From positions 1 to 64,000 of the forward strand of contig UCIV01000027.1 of the NCBI GenBank assembly GCA_900472575.1: 64,000 nucleotides of DNA. Direction: 5' to 3'. The notes below the pieces were generated by a model. The model made no database searches, was not told the DNA's origin, and saw only the letters and a list, made by a program, of their open reading frames with translations. Shown here piece after piece: positions 26,496 to 36,489 of the stretch; positions within the stretch are counted from its first letter, which is position 1, and each line of letters begins with the position of its first letter. The translations under genes were made by a program, and so were the position numbers. Source of the stretch: Hyphomicrobiales bacterium. GTDB taxonomy: Bacteria; Pseudomonadota; Alphaproteobacteria; Rhizobiales; Rhizobiaceae.

Positions 26496-27413
26496 TCAAT
26501 GGCGGATGAGGCCAAACCGATGTGCCTGGTCCAGTAGTTGACGAACAGAGGAAGGCTGCCATTTCCTCCCACCGCGCGCTGGCCGCTCACCCATCTGATC
26601 CAGTTGGGCGGCAATATCGCGCAGCGACAGGCCGGGATCAGCAATGGCAATCGCCGCTACGAGCTTCATCAAGTGATCTTCTGGGGCACGACGGGGCGAG
26701 CGCGCCAAAAGCTCGGGGTCGGCCAGCTTCTCGCGGACCATCCGATGCACCGCGCGGCGCAGGCGTTCCACCGTCCAGTCATGGCCGCGGCGATTGAGGA
26801 CCCTGACAACATTGTCCCAGCTGTGCTGAGGCCGGAGCTGCCGCACCATCGGCAGCCAGGTTTGGGCGGACGCAATCAGCTCGTCGAGATAGAGTTTGTC
26901 TCGCGCCTTCGATACCGCCTTGATCGCTTCTGGGCGCCTCTCTCGAAGTCCGGGATTGCCCGGCAGCTTGCCACGCGCTTTTGCCGCCTTGATGCCAGCT
27001 TTTGTTCGCTCGGCGATCAGCGCCCGCTCGAGCTGGGCGACAGCTCCGAGAACCTGAAGAGAAAACATGCCCTGTGGCGTGGACGTGTCGATAGGATCGC
27101 GGATTGATCGGAAATGAACACCGCGCTCTTCAAGGTCCTCGATCACCTGCAATAGATGGCTGACAGAGCGGGCGAGGCGATCCAGTCGCACGACGACAAG
27201 CACATCGCCGGCTGTCAGGTCTCCGCGCAACCTTGTCAGCACCGGTCGAGCTCGTGATGCGCCGGATCCGTGCTCCTGAAAAATCCGCTCGCAGCCGGCG
27301 GCGCGCAGCTCGTCCAGCTGAGCGTCATGGACCTGATCGTCCGTCGAGACACGCGCGTAGCCGATAAGACGTTTCGGAGCCGGCGATGGATTGGCGGCTT
27401 GCCGTTTTGCCAT
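26496..27413 (-). CDS. Serine recombinase (resolvase/invertase family)
   Basis: A 305-residue recombinase. The resolvase catalytic domain (residues about 15-155) has the nucleophilic Ser in GYARVSTDDQ and the arginine-containing VVRLDRLARS. A coiled linker and two putative DNA-binding regions follow, the last with LSLRDIAAQLDQMG. It is longer than Tn3 resolvases (about 185 residues). No transposase lies beside it, so it is a lone recombinase or relic of a transposon. Strand exchange at a nearby res-like site is inferred only. Confidence 0.9.
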   Translation of the reverse strand: MAKRQAANPSPAPKRLIGYARVSTDDQVHDAQLDELRAAGCERIFQEHGSGASRARPVLTRLRGDLTAGDVLVVVRLDRLARSVSHLLQVIEDLEERGVHFRSIRDPIDTSTPQGMFSLQVLGAVAQLERALIAERTKAGIKAAKARGKLPGNPGLRERRPEAIKAVSKARDKLYLDELIASAQTWLPMVRQLRPQHSWDNVVRVLNRRGHDWTVERLRRAVHRMVREKLADPELLARSPRRAPEDHLMKLVAAIAIADPGLSLRDIAAQLDQMGERPARGGRKWQPSSVRQLLDQAHRFGLIRH

Positions 27414-27718
27414 GGTTTTCTCGTGCGTTCTTCAGGTGCTTTGTACAGATAAAGAATGCGTGAGAAAATGACCATTTGCAAACGTGGATTAGTAATGAAT
27501 CCTGCGTGTCTAGGGTGCATTTCGCGACTCGATCCCGGTTCATGGTCGCTGATACAGCTAAACGTGCGCCAGCGGCGATCTACGGCGGAAAGCGTCTCGC
27601 CAGCTGCGAATCCAGGGTTTGGAACGGCCCGGTGCGTATGTCTCGCCGTTGCTCAGCAACAGTGTGGGCTTGCTGTCCCTGGCCGAATTGCCGAGGACAG
27701 CAAGCGGATCGACCCTGA
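27414..27718. other. Intergenic region upstream of the recombinase
   Basis: This region is about 300 bp without a supportable gene. A resolvase res site could lie near 27,420-27,500, where the sequence is AT-rich, but I could not define half-sites. Nothing else was recognised. Confidence 0.35.
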
Positions 27719-28537
27719 CTAAAGTAGAAACTCGATGAGGTCTTTGTTCAGACGATCGGGGACTGTCGCGAACAGACCATGAGGCTCACCGTCATACTCG
27801 ATCAGTTTCGACCCGGGGATCCCGCGTGCCGCGGCCCGGCCAGCTGGATCGATTGGGACGGTTTTGTCCGACGTTCCGTGAATGATAAGCGTGGGAACGG
27901 TAAAAGCCTCGAGATCAGGACGGAAGTCAGTTTTACCGAACGCGTCCACGCAGTCGATCGTCGCTTTCGGGCTCGCCATGACACCGAGTACGAACGACCA
28001 GTCGAGAACCCCCTGACTAACCGGGCTGCTGACAAGACCAACGCCGTAGAACGTTTTGGCGAAACTCTGAAGGAACGCGAAGCGATCCTTCCTGATCTGC
28101 TGCTTCATATCCTCAAAGACGCTCTCATCCACGCCATCGGGGTTGGAATTGTCCTTGAGCAGATAGGGTGCAACCGAGGCCACGAGCGCAACTTTCGACA
28201 CACGCGATGCGCCGTGCCGCGTGAGGTAGCGAGCAATCTCGCCTCCACCCATCGAGAAGCCAACCAAGCTTGCGGCCTGGATATCAAGCTTTTCCAATAC
28301 TGCCGCCAGATCGTCGGCGAACACATCGTAGTTGTAACCATCTGCCGGATGCCCTGACTGACCGAAGCCGCGGCGGTCGTAGGTGATCACCCGGAAGCCC
28401 GCTTCAAGCAGGGCAACGGTCTGATGTTCGAACATGTCTCCGGTAAGCGGCCAGCCATGGATGAGAACAACAGGCTGTCCGGTCCCGGCATCCTTAACGT
28501 GGATTTGCGTTCCGTCTTTTGCTTCGATGAAAGCCAC
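27719..28537 (-). CDS. Alpha/beta hydrolase (non-haem chloroperoxidase-like)
   Basis: This 272-residue hydrolase has the oxyanion segment VVLIHGWPLTGDMF, the nucleophile elbow GFSMGGGE (Ser near 98), an acidic HGTSDKTVP region, and the final catalytic His in GEPHGLF. It resembles cofactor-free haloperoxidases and esterases of the arylesterase group. The GTG at 28537 is chosen because AAGGAG stands six bases upstream and the family N-terminus follows; the longer frame is not family-like. Confidence 0.92.
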   Translation of the reverse strand: MAFIEAKDGTQIHVKDAGTGQPVVLIHGWPLTGDMFEHQTVALLEAGFRVITYDRRGFGQSGHPADGYNYDVFADDLAAVLEKLDIQAASLVGFSMGGGEIARYLTRHGASRVSKVALVASVAPYLLKDNSNPDGVDESVFEDMKQQIRKDRFAFLQSFAKTFYGVGLVSSPVSQGVLDWSFVLGVMASPKATIDCVDAFGKTDFRPDLEAFTVPTLIIHGTSDKTVPIDPAGRAAARGIPGSKLIEYDGEPHGLFATVPDRLNKDLIEFLL

Positions 28538-28756
28538 GATGATCTCCTTGTTCGTGAAGCAAGGTAATTCGGTGGGACCATGATAGTTCCGGGTCGTACT
28601 GCTTGGAGTAGCGCAGTATGATAGTGTTGATGGATGACTAAACGTCCCAAGTAAGATGGGCTGAAAGCGCGCGTGCTCCCCCTTGATGCCGCGAGAGCAG
28701 TAGAGCCTTGCTGCCTGACTTTTTGGATCGACCACGGTCCGACAGCGACGCTCGTT

Positions 28757-29137
28757 CTACGACTCGTGCTTCAATATCAAGGCCGCCACCGCGCTTGCCA
28801 ACCTATCAGGACCGATCGGTTTCTCGCACCTTGTAACGACGTCAAAACGCGAGGGGATCACGGTCTTGTCGTAACCGGTGGCGAATAGAAATGGCACGCG
28901 ACGATCCGCAAGAAGATCCGCAGCAGGATAGATAAGCTCTCCGCCAAGATTGATATCCAGGATAGCGCCGTCGATATTCTCTGCCTCTTCAATCATTTCG
29001 ACCGCTCTATCAAGCATAGGGGCCGGTCCAATCACTTTAGCTCCAAGCCGGGTCAGTTCGCGACGAAGGTCGTCCGCAGCATAATACTCATCCTCGGCGA
29101 CAAAAATGGTACGGTCTTTCAGCGGTTGCTCAGTCAT
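28757..29137 (-). CDS. Single-domain response regulator
   Basis: A 126-residue stand-alone receiver. The acidic pair is in FVAEDEYYAADDL, the phosphoacceptor Asp in GAILDINLGGE, Thr in FLFATGYD and Lys in CEKPIG. Its start overlaps the stop of the large HWE kinase gene by eight bases, so the two are surely co-expressed and probably form one phosphorelay. Confidence 0.92.
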   Translation of the reverse strand: MTEQPLKDRTIFVAEDEYYAADDLRRELTRLGAKVIGPAPMLDRAVEMIEEAENIDGAILDINLGGELIYPAADLLADRRVPFLFATGYDKTVIPSRFDVVTRCEKPIGPDRLASAVAALILKHES

Positions 29138-32100
29138 CCGGATTCTCCGTTGCCCTGCTGGCAGATACCGGGATCGTAATCGTGCAGTGCACCCCGTCAG
29201 GCCCCAACCTAAAGCTGGTCTCTGCGCTCAGCTGATACGGCAAGGCTTGCTCGATCAGCTCGCGGCCTTGACCGCCGCCTTGCGGCGACGAGCCCGGGGA
29301 GGGCATCTTCACACCGCTTTCGCGCCATTCAATGTGCAAACGCGGGCGACCACGCCTGTCGGGCTCGGCCATGCGCCAAGAGATCGCAAGATGACCGTCC
29401 GACTGGCCCAGCGCGCCGTATTTCACAGCGTTGGTTGCGAGCTCATGGAGGGCCAGGGCAAGTGTCTGGACCATGCTCGATCGCAATCTTATCCCGGATG
29501 GGCCATCAAGCGTGACGCGCTCAGTCGATCCGTGCATCGCCGCGATCTCCGTCTGGATCAGTTCGTCAAATGCGATGCGGTCGGTTTCGTTGAGCCGTGA
29601 GAGCAGTCCTTGAACACGAGCAAGAGCTTCGAGCCGATCGCGGAAGCGGTCTTTGAAGTCGGCAAAATTCTTGCTGGTCTCGCCGGTCCGATTAGCGGTT
29701 GAGCGCACCACTCCTATCAGATTGCGCGTGCGATGCTGAAGTTCAGCGACCAGGACTTGCTGGCGCTCCTGCAGACCGCGCAAGTCATCGACATCGGTCG
29801 AGGTGCCGAGCCATTCGACGATCCGCCCCGCATCATCGTGAACTGGCGTGGCACGTGTCTGGAACCAACGATAGCGCTCCTCTGTCTGGTGGAAGATTCG
29901 ATAGTCTGCGTGGAACTCGCCGCGCTCGGTCGCTCCGTCCCAGATCTCGCGCACACCGTCCCGGTCGTCGGGGTGCACCGGGTCGAGCCAGCCCCAGCCA
30001 TGACTATCCTCGTTGGTCTGGCCTGTGAAGGCCGTCCACTGCGGACTTGCCCAGGTCCAATGCCCATGATCGACCGCTCGCCAGACCAACTGAGGTACGC
30101 CTTCGATCAGTGCACGAGAGAACCGCTCGCTGTCTCGCAGCTTTTCCTCCGCGCGAATTCGCACGATGAAGTCGGCAGCGAGGCGTGCCAGGATGTCGAA
30201 GAAACGATAGCTGGCCTGGGCGGGGAAATCCCGCTGATGCCAGTGTGTCGACATCATCCCCACCACCTGACCGTTGCGCGCCACCAGAGGAGTCGACTGA
30301 ACCGAAAAAATAGCGGATCGACGATAGGCTTCCAGGTCGGCCTGATCCGCCTCAAAGAGTTCTATGTCAGGCACGATCACCCGCTCGCCCTTTGCCATCG
30401 CCCGCCCACTAGAGCTGCCAACGTCGGCGTCCACCCACTCCCAGAAGGCGGCGGAAGCCGGATGGAACCCGTCATGGCCAACGAGCTTCAAACGTGAGCT
30501 GCGTTCGTCGTACACCTGGATGCTGGCGCAATCCGACCGCATGAGCGCGCGGGCAGCCTCGCAGAGTTCAATGAAATGGCCATTTACGCCGGGTTTCGAG
30601 TTCAACCGGTTGCCAATATCCTGCAGTACCCGGGTGGCTTCGAGGTCATTCGCTAGCCGAGCCTCGCTTTGGCGGAGCGCGTTCTGCGCACGCTTCGCTA
30701 CGTCGATGTCGCCAATCACGGACACGAACCCCGTCACATTGCCATCGCTGTCGCGGGTAGGGGCTGTGGCGACGGTCGTCCAGATTTCCCGCCCGCTTTC
30801 GTCGATGAATAGCATCTCTTGCCCGGGAACCGCTGTTTCCCCTCTCAACGCCCGGGCGCTGGGCCATTCGTGCGGCTCCAGTAGCCTGCCGTGACCGTCC
30901 CAAGCGCGCCAACGCGCTGAACTTGGCGCGTCACGCGAGGGGACTATGCCGTTGGGAAGGAAACGACGAAACTCGGCGTTGGAGAGGATGGCGCGGCCGG
31001 ACGTATCGATCACGGCGACCCCCGCTGGAACGCTTTGGAATGCGGCCGCCAGGCGCGCTTCGCTCACGCGCAAGGCCTCGGTCGATCTCCTATACTCCGT
31101 TACATCGGTATGCGCCCCAACCAGTCGCATCGCATTGCCGTCTGCATCGCGCTCAATGTCGGCACGCGCATGGATCCAGCGGACCTCTCCGTCCGACGGG
31201 CGGACAATGCGATACTCGCCGTCGTAGCTTGCGGCTTCGCCTTCCAGTGCTTCGAACAGGGCGCGCTCGGCCTGGTCGCGATCGTCGGGATGCAACCTGG
31301 CGAGCCAATCGGCATGGCTTTCCTCGCGACCGTCCTGAGGCAGCCCATGAAGGCGCAGATACTCAGGCGAGCGGATGCTGCGAAGGCCGTGCGCGACATC
31401 GATGTCGAGCCCGCCGACCTCACCAATTCGCTGCACGCGCGCGAGATCTGCTTCGCGTTCACGAAGCAAGACCTCGGAGCGTTTACGCTCATCGATGTCT
31501 CGGACAAACATCGAAATCTCGTCTTCGGCGCTCCGATAGACGCTGATTTCGTACCACCGATTGGTGGAGTCCGGGCAGTCTTCGACGGTGACGAGATGGC
31601 CGGTGTCTGCCACCTGCCTGTGTATGGGCATCCAGCGTGCGAAATCTGCCTCTGTCGATAACTCGGATAATCGATGGCCGACGAACGTCGCGCGGTCGAC
31701 TCCTGTCTGCCGCTCGACAGCTTCGTTGACCTCCAGGTAGACCAAGTCGATCACTTGCCCAGTATTATCGCGAAGCACGCGGCAAACTGCGAGGCCATCG
31801 TTCATATTATCAAATAGTGAACGATATTTTGTTTCGCTCTGGCGCAGCGCCGCCTCGGCACGACCCCATTCGATCGCCGACCAGGTCCGTTCTGCAACCT
31901 CGACGATTAGCGCGGCCTCGTTTGCGGACCAATCCCGTACCTTCGTGTCGCCGACGATTAAAGTTGCGATCAGACGACCCTCTTTGACCAAGGGAGCCAC
32001 CATCATCGACCGAAAGCCTAAGGCCGTGAACTTTTGACGAATTCGCGTGGGCAGTTGGTCGTAGTTCGCGTAGTCGCGCACTGTCAGTACTGCGCCCTTG

Positions 32101-33215
32101 GCCAGAAGCTGGAGGAACTCTTGCGCATCCGAGACGTCATGCTCGCCTGCCAGCGAGGCAAGTCCGCCGCCCGCGCTGTCGCGGAGCACCAAGCCGACCT
32201 TCTTGCTCAGATCCCAATCGACGTAGTAGCACCAGGCCGCGTCCAGCTGTTCTCGCAGCAGGCGGGTGGTCTCACCTTGTATGTCGGCAGGATCGGCGAG
32301 CGTTCGCACAGCGTCAGAAAGCTTCAGCAGCAATTCCTGCCGCTCGTCTCTCTCGCGCAACGCCTCCTCGGCCTTGCGTCGCTGGAGTACGTCGCGAAAC
32401 ACCACCGCGACCTGGTTCTGTCCGAGATCGCCGATAGGACTGGCGTTAACTTCGTACCAGCGTCCCAGAGCGTCGGCGCGGTTATCGAACTGCTCCGAGC
32501 GCCCTGTCCGCGCAATCCGCCCGTAGGTTTCGATCCAGAAGGGCTCATGCTGGGGTGCCATCGAGAGCATCGTCCTGCCGATCGGATCGTGAAGCCCGGT
32601 CTGCCGCTCGAATGACGGATTCACTTTGAGGAAAACATAATCGAACGGCCTGTCGTTCTCATCGAACAGCACTTCGATCACACAGAAACCATCGTCCATC
32701 CCGTTGAACAGAAGCCGATATTGTGCCTCGCTCTCGCGCAGCGCCACCTCGGCACGGAGCTGCGCGGTGGTATCCACGGGTACGTTCAGCAGACCGGCTA
32801 TCTCGCCCGCATCGTTGCGCACCGGTGAATAGGAGAAGGTCCACCATGATTGCTCCGGCTTACCGTGCCGGGTCGTTGTGAGCGGCATGTTCTCGAACCG
32901 GACAGTTTCGCCGCGGAAGACCTGATCCACAAGCGGCGCTATGTTGTCCCAGACGTCCGGCCATGCATGCCGCAGCGGCCGTGCAAAGCCCGTCGGATGC
33001 CAGTCCCCCATCATGGGTGCGTAGGCGTCATTGTAGAGAATGGTGCGTTCCGGCCCCCAGGCGAGCATCATCGCTTGCCCCGAGCCGAGCATATTGTCGA
33101 CGGTGGTTTTCAGGCTCTGCGGCCAGTATGCTATCGGGCCGAGCGGCGTTGTTGACCAGTCGAACGCACGGATGCGGGTGGCCATGCTACCTGAACCTGA
33201 GGGCCACTGAGACAT
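29130..33215 (-). CDS. Large multi-PAS/GAF HWE-family histidine kinase
   Basis: A 1,361-residue cytosolic sensor with no membrane segment. By eye the order is PAS (about 20-150), PAS (165-285), GAF (295-450), PAS (460-580), PAS (590-705), PAS (715-840), GAF (860-1020), PAS (1035-1160), then the HWE core. The phosphoacceptor His is in LVAELQHRTRNLIGV and the ATP site in LALHELATNAVKYGAL. Seven or eight sensor modules in one kinase is unusually many and suggests several signals are integrated. It is followed by an overlapping response regulator. Confidence 0.93.
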   Translation of the reverse strand: MSQWPSGSGSMATRIRAFDWSTTPLGPIAYWPQSLKTTVDNMLGSGQAMMLAWGPERTILYNDAYAPMMGDWHPTGFARPLRHAWPDVWDNIAPLVDQVFRGETVRFENMPLTTTRHGKPEQSWWTFSYSPVRNDAGEIAGLLNVPVDTTAQLRAEVALRESEAQYRLLFNGMDDGFCVIEVLFDENDRPFDYVFLKVNPSFERQTGLHDPIGRTMLSMAPQHEPFWIETYGRIARTGRSEQFDNRADALGRWYEVNASPIGDLGQNQVAVVFRDVLQRRKAEEALRERDERQELLLKLSDAVRTLADPADIQGETTRLLREQLDAAWCYYVDWDLSKKVGLVLRDSAGGGLASLAGEHDVSDAQEFLQLLAKGAVLTVRDYANYDQLPTRIRQKFTALGFRSMMVAPLVKEGRLIATLIVGDTKVRDWSANEAALIVEVAERTWSAIEWGRAEAALRQSETKYRSLFDNMNDGLAVCRVLRDNTGQVIDLVYLEVNEAVERQTGVDRATFVGHRLSELSTEADFARWMPIHRQVADTGHLVTVEDCPDSTNRWYEISVYRSAEDEISMFVRDIDERKRSEVLLREREADLARVQRIGEVGGLDIDVAHGLRSIRSPEYLRLHGLPQDGREESHADWLARLHPDDRDQAERALFEALEGEAASYDGEYRIVRPSDGEVRWIHARADIERDADGNAMRLVGAHTDVTEYRRSTEALRVSEARLAAAFQSVPAGVAVIDTSGRAILSNAEFRRFLPNGIVPSRDAPSSARWRAWDGHGRLLEPHEWPSARALRGETAVPGQEMLFIDESGREIWTTVATAPTRDSDGNVTGFVSVIGDIDVAKRAQNALRQSEARLANDLEATRVLQDIGNRLNSKPGVNGHFIELCEAARALMRSDCASIQVYDERSSRLKLVGHDGFHPASAAFWEWVDADVGSSSGRAMAKGERVIVPDIELFEADQADLEAYRRSAIFSVQSTPLVARNGQVVGMMSTHWHQRDFPAQASYRFFDILARLAADFIVRIRAEEKLRDSERFSRALIEGVPQLVWRAVDHGHWTWASPQWTAFTGQTNEDSHGWGWLDPVHPDDRDGVREIWDGATERGEFHADYRIFHQTEERYRWFQTRATPVHDDAGRIVEWLGTSTDVDDLRGLQERQQVLVAELQHRTRNLIGVVRSTANRTGETSKNFADFKDRFRDRLEALARVQGLLSRLNETDRIAFDELIQTEIAAMHGSTERVTLDGPSGIRLRSSMVQTLALALHELATNAVKYGALGQSDGHLAISWRMAEPDRRGRPRLHIEWRESGVKMPSPGSSPQGGGQGRELIEQALPYQLSAETSFRLGPDGVHCTITIPVSASRATENPDD

Positions 33216-33216
33216 C

Positions 33217-33228
33217 GTGTTATAACAC
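33217..33228. promoter_or_regulatory. 12-bp perfect palindrome at the kinase start
   Basis: GTGTTATAACAC begins one base before the ATG of the large kinase and lies between a GGAG and the start codon. It may be an operator or an mRNA structure affecting translation. Function unknown. Confidence 0.35.
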
Positions 33229-33385
33229 TCCGATCACGTCAGCTCGCATGCGCGTGGAGCTCGACATGGTACACTTCCAAGCAGTCACCGCAACCTGAAG
33301 GAAGTTTTGGCGCCTCACCGGTCTTGTGCCAATGGCGCTTCGCGCTCGTCGACGAATAGTTGACCAGCGAGGCGCAGGCGCGTCG

Positions 33386-34011
33386 TCAAGCCGAAACTGA
33401 GTTCGAGCGATATGGGATCTGAGAGGCGATCTCAGCCGGGCTCATAGGCTTTTCGAATACTTTCGACGCGCGAAATGCTGGCGGTAGGACCCGGTGCTCA
33501 TATCCCGTCAGAAATGCAAACGGGATCCCATGCATCTTCAGGAATCCGGCAACTGGGTAAACCATATCCCCGTCGAGGTATTGGCATCGAGGAGAGCGCC
33601 ATCGAGCGCCAGGTCATAGCCGGCCACATCCATCGCGTCTGAAAGGTTTGAGATCGGGCCAACCACGGTCGCACCGAGAGCCTCCAGCTCCCTCGCAGTT
33701 TCGCGTGCGGCGTAGTAGTCGTCTTCCACGACCAGGATCCGCCGACCCTCAAGGCCGGGCCTTGCGGTTGCGTAATGCTTCTTCGCCGCCATCCGACAGA
33801 TCGCTTCGAGTTTCCCTGGCCATACAAGGCCGCGCGAATACATTCGCAAGACGTAGTGGGCGAATTCAACCCGATGAGGCGCTTCGCTCGAAAACCAAGG
33901 TTCGGAGGTGATCCGATCGAAAACACCTTGGATCAGAACGAGCTCGTCAGGTTCGAAGACGCGCGATGCCAAACCGTTGGAATGCATGACAACCCTCCCG
34001 GGAAACCTCAC
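33386..34011 (-). pseudogene. Response regulator with frameshift in the receiver
   Basis: The first 85 residues are an unrecognised region (EPDELVLIQGVFDRITSEPW). A receiver follows: RRILVVEDDYYAARETA and the phosphoacceptor region GALLDANTST. At about 33,575 the family sequence changes frame, reading MVYPVAGFLKMHGIPFAFLTG and VFEKPMSPAEIASQI down to a stop at 33386. The uninterrupted frame instead stops at 33538. A single frameshift explains this. The N-terminal extension also occurs as a receiver-linked region in rhizobial regulators, from memory. Confidence 0.75.
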
Positions 34012-34095
34012 CGAAACATCTCATTCACAAGGAAGCTTTGCAATCTTCGATAGCGTCTGTACGGTAGCCGACGGATGACCCTGTCGGTCCAGTGA

Positions 34096-35274
34096 ATGCC
34101 AAATCACGTTCGTCTTGCATCTTGCATGGAGATTTCGGTGGCTGCGCTTCAATCCCTGTCAGGCATTAGCATTCTTGTTGTCGAAGATGACTACCAGATC
34201 GCATCGGACTTGGCGCTTGAGTTGAGGTCCGTAGACATCGACGTTGTCGGACCTGCAGCGACTGTCGAAGACGCCTTGGATTTGATCGGTAGCAGGCCCG
34301 ATCTGGCAGGCGCGGTCCTCGACATCAGGCTCAATGATGAGAATGTCTTTCCTGTTGCGGACGAATTGAAGCGTCTCGGTCTCCCGTATGTTTTTGCAAC
34401 AGGTTTTGAGCCTGATCTCGTGCCGGCGCGCCATGCGGATAAAATGCTTCTGCGCAAGCCGGCAGAGCCTCATGCGGTCATCTCCGTCCTTTTGCAGGCC
34501 TTGCCTTCCGGCTCCGTTTCGATCGAGCAGGCGACTGGGAACAAGCTTCTTGCCAGACTGCCAGAGAACATTCTGGAATTGATCCTGCCGAAACTGAGGC
34601 ACATTTTCTTGCCACGCGGCGCAGTCTTGGAGCAATCAAACCATCTCATCGATAAGGTGTACTTCCCAATCGATTGTGTCGGATCGCTGATCGTCGTCGG
34701 TCGAGAGGGAAGCCGGGTAGAAACGGGTCTTGTCGGGCGCGAGGGAATGACAGGTGCCGCCCTTGTCGAGGGTGACGCGTATACTCCTTACGAACTGATC
34801 ACGCAGGTTGAAGGAGACGCTCTCGTTATGACAGCGTCAGATTTTATTGCGTTTGCGCGTACAGCTGCGGAACTTCGCATCTTGGTACGTCGCTTCTCGC
34901 GGTCACTGGGAGTCCAGGTGAGCTACACAGCGCTCGCGAACGCCAAGTTCGAGATCAGACAGCGGTTGGCCCGATGGCTTGTGATGGTTCATGACCGAGT
35001 TCCCGGCCGGTCCTTTCAACTCACGCATGACTATCTGGCGATCATGCTCGGTGTAAGGCGCTCATCGGTCACTGACGCACTTCATCTGCTGGAAGGTGAA
35101 AAACTGATCCGCTCGACCAGAATGAACATTGAGATACGAGACCACCAGAGATTGATCGCCGCCGCTGGTGAGGCCTATGGAGAACCCGAGGCTGAATACG
35201 AGCGCCTCATGGAAATACCGCTCGCGACTGGGTTGCCACCCGTGCAGAGCGTGCGCATTGCGGCAGTCAATTAA
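34096..35274 (+). CDS. Receiver-Crp/Fnr fusion transcription regulator
   Basis: This 392-residue protein begins with a receiver domain (residues about 24-140: ILVVEDDYQIASDLALEL, phosphoacceptor in GAVLDIRLND, Thr in YVFATGFE, Lys in LLRKPAE). A Crp/Fnr sensor domain follows (LIDKVYFPIDCVGSLIVVG, VETGLVGREGM) and then a Crp helix-turn-helix (DYLAIMLGVRRSSVTDALHLL). Phosphorylation from one of the HWE kinases could control DNA binding. An ATG at 34126 is an alternative start; neither has a strong ribosome site. Confidence 0.88.
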   Translation: MPNHVRLASCMEISVAALQSLSGISILVVEDDYQIASDLALELRSVDIDVVGPAATVEDALDLIGSRPDLAGAVLDIRLNDENVFPVADELKRLGLPYVFATGFEPDLVPARHADKMLLRKPAEPHAVISVLLQALPSGSVSIEQATGNKLLARLPENILELILPKLRHIFLPRGAVLEQSNHLIDKVYFPIDCVGSLIVVGREGSRVETGLVGREGMTGAALVEGDAYTPYELITQVEGDALVMTASDFIAFARTAAELRILVRRFSRSLGVQVSYTALANAKFEIRQRLARWLVMVHDRVPGRSFQLTHDYLAIMLGVRRSSVTDALHLLEGEKLIRSTRMNIEIRDHQRLIAAAGEAYGEPEAEYERLMEIPLATGLPPVQSVRIAAVN

Positions 35275-35346
35275 GCGGACAGCGAGAAATGTCTAGCCAA
35301 CAGGACGGAATGGCGTAGAATCTGTTTGTTCAGAAGGATCCGAGCA

Positions 35347-36489
35347 TCAGAGTAGCCGCGCCGCCCGGCCGCTTCGCCTTGTAGCACTATTGTAATAGCT
35401 GGAGGCCTGTTGAACAGACCGGTGCCTTGACTGCTCCATAGCCTCAGGCAGTGGGATGCCGCGGTTGGCAGCTTCCGTCAGATAACCCGACCGCAGCCCA
35501 TGCGCCGAAAACTCCCCACTGTTTAACCCGGCCATCTCCGCCCGCTGCTTGACGATGGCATTGACCGCGCCTGCCTCCAGCGCCCGCTTCGACACATTTC
35601 CCCAGCGATCAACTTTTCGGAACACGCTGCCACTCTCGATGTTCGCCAACGCGATCCAGGCATCGAGCGCCTCGACCGGCCGACCGGTGAGATAGACGAC
35701 TTCGTCATGATCGGCGTCCGAGGTTTTGGTGCGGCCAAGATGGATGGCGCGAGAGGGGAGGGGAGGGCTGCCCTCCATCTCGATCGGCGCCTCGACAGAA
35801 ATCTGCTCCAATCGCAATCCAGCAATCTCGCTGCGCCGGCGACCGCCGGAGGCAAAGGCGACCATCAGGATGGCCCGATCCCTGACATCCCGAAGGCTTT
35901 CCGGCGCGCAGGTCGCCAGCATCTTTGCCAGCACGTCGCCGGTGACAGCCTTCGCGCTCTTCCGTTTTCGCGGCCTCGGCGTGGCCCGCACGGCAAGGCG
36001 GATGGCGGATTTGAGGGCAGGGGAGGCGAAGGCGCCGGAGAGGCCGCGCCATTTCGTCAGCGTCGACCAGGATGCCAGCCGGCGGCGCACGGTGTCGGGG
36101 GCATGCGGTCCGGCCGTGCGTAAAAATCCCTGATCACTGAGGTTTTTGGAAACGGCTTCCGGCATGCCATGATCCGGGTCGGACTTTTTCTTTTCCGGAT
36201 CCCAAAGATGATGCGCGACAAACTTTAGCAGCATCGCTTCAGGCGCCGGCCAAGGCAACGACTTTCCGGTCGCGGCAAGAGACCAGGCCTGCAGATAAGC
36301 GAGATCGGAGGTCAGTGCGCGAAGGGTGTTTTCGCCCATGCCCTCGTTGACCAGATGTTTTAGGGTCTGAATGTCTTGGTCTGTCAGCAGCTCGGCGAGT
36401 TCGTCGCGTCGCTCCATTGGCAGTACGGCGGCGATCGTATCCAGTTCTTGAGCGCGGCGATCGACAGGGTTTCGGCCGGCGCTCATCAT
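35347..36489 (-). CDS. Tyrosine recombinase/integrase
   Basis: This 380-residue protein has the tyrosine-recombinase catalytic set: Arg in FASGGRRRSEIAG, His-x-x-Arg in AHGLRSGY, His in SRHRS and the Tyr in SYYNSA. The N-terminal half carries the SAM-like core-binding domain (NTLRALTSDLAYLQAW). The start overlaps the vapC stop by four bases, so it is expressed behind the toxin-antitoxin pair. It could resolve plasmid multimers or act as an integrase; no attachment site was found. Confidence 0.9.
   Translation of the reverse strand: MMSAGRNPVDRRAQELDTIAAVLPMERRDELAELLTDQDIQTLKHLVNEGMGENTLRALTSDLAYLQAWSLAATGKSLPWPAPEAMLLKFVAHHLWDPEKKKSDPDHGMPEAVSKNLSDQGFLRTAGPHAPDTVRRRLASWSTLTKWRGLSGAFASPALKSAIRLAVRATPRPRKRKSAKAVTGDVLAKMLATCAPESLRDVRDRAILMVAFASGGRRRSEIAGLRLEQISVEAPIEMEGSPPLPSRAIHLGRTKTSDADHDEVVYLTGRPVEALDAWIALANIESGSVFRKVDRWGNVSKRALEAGAVNAIVKQRAEMAGLNSGEFSAHGLRSGYLTEAANRGIPLPEAMEQSRHRSVQQASSYYNSATRRSGRAARLL

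Noticed and set aside
26228..26650. 140-codon open frame downstream of the recombinase
   Set aside because: About a third overlaps the recombinase antisense to nothing recognisable, there is no ribosome site, and no family resemblance is seen.
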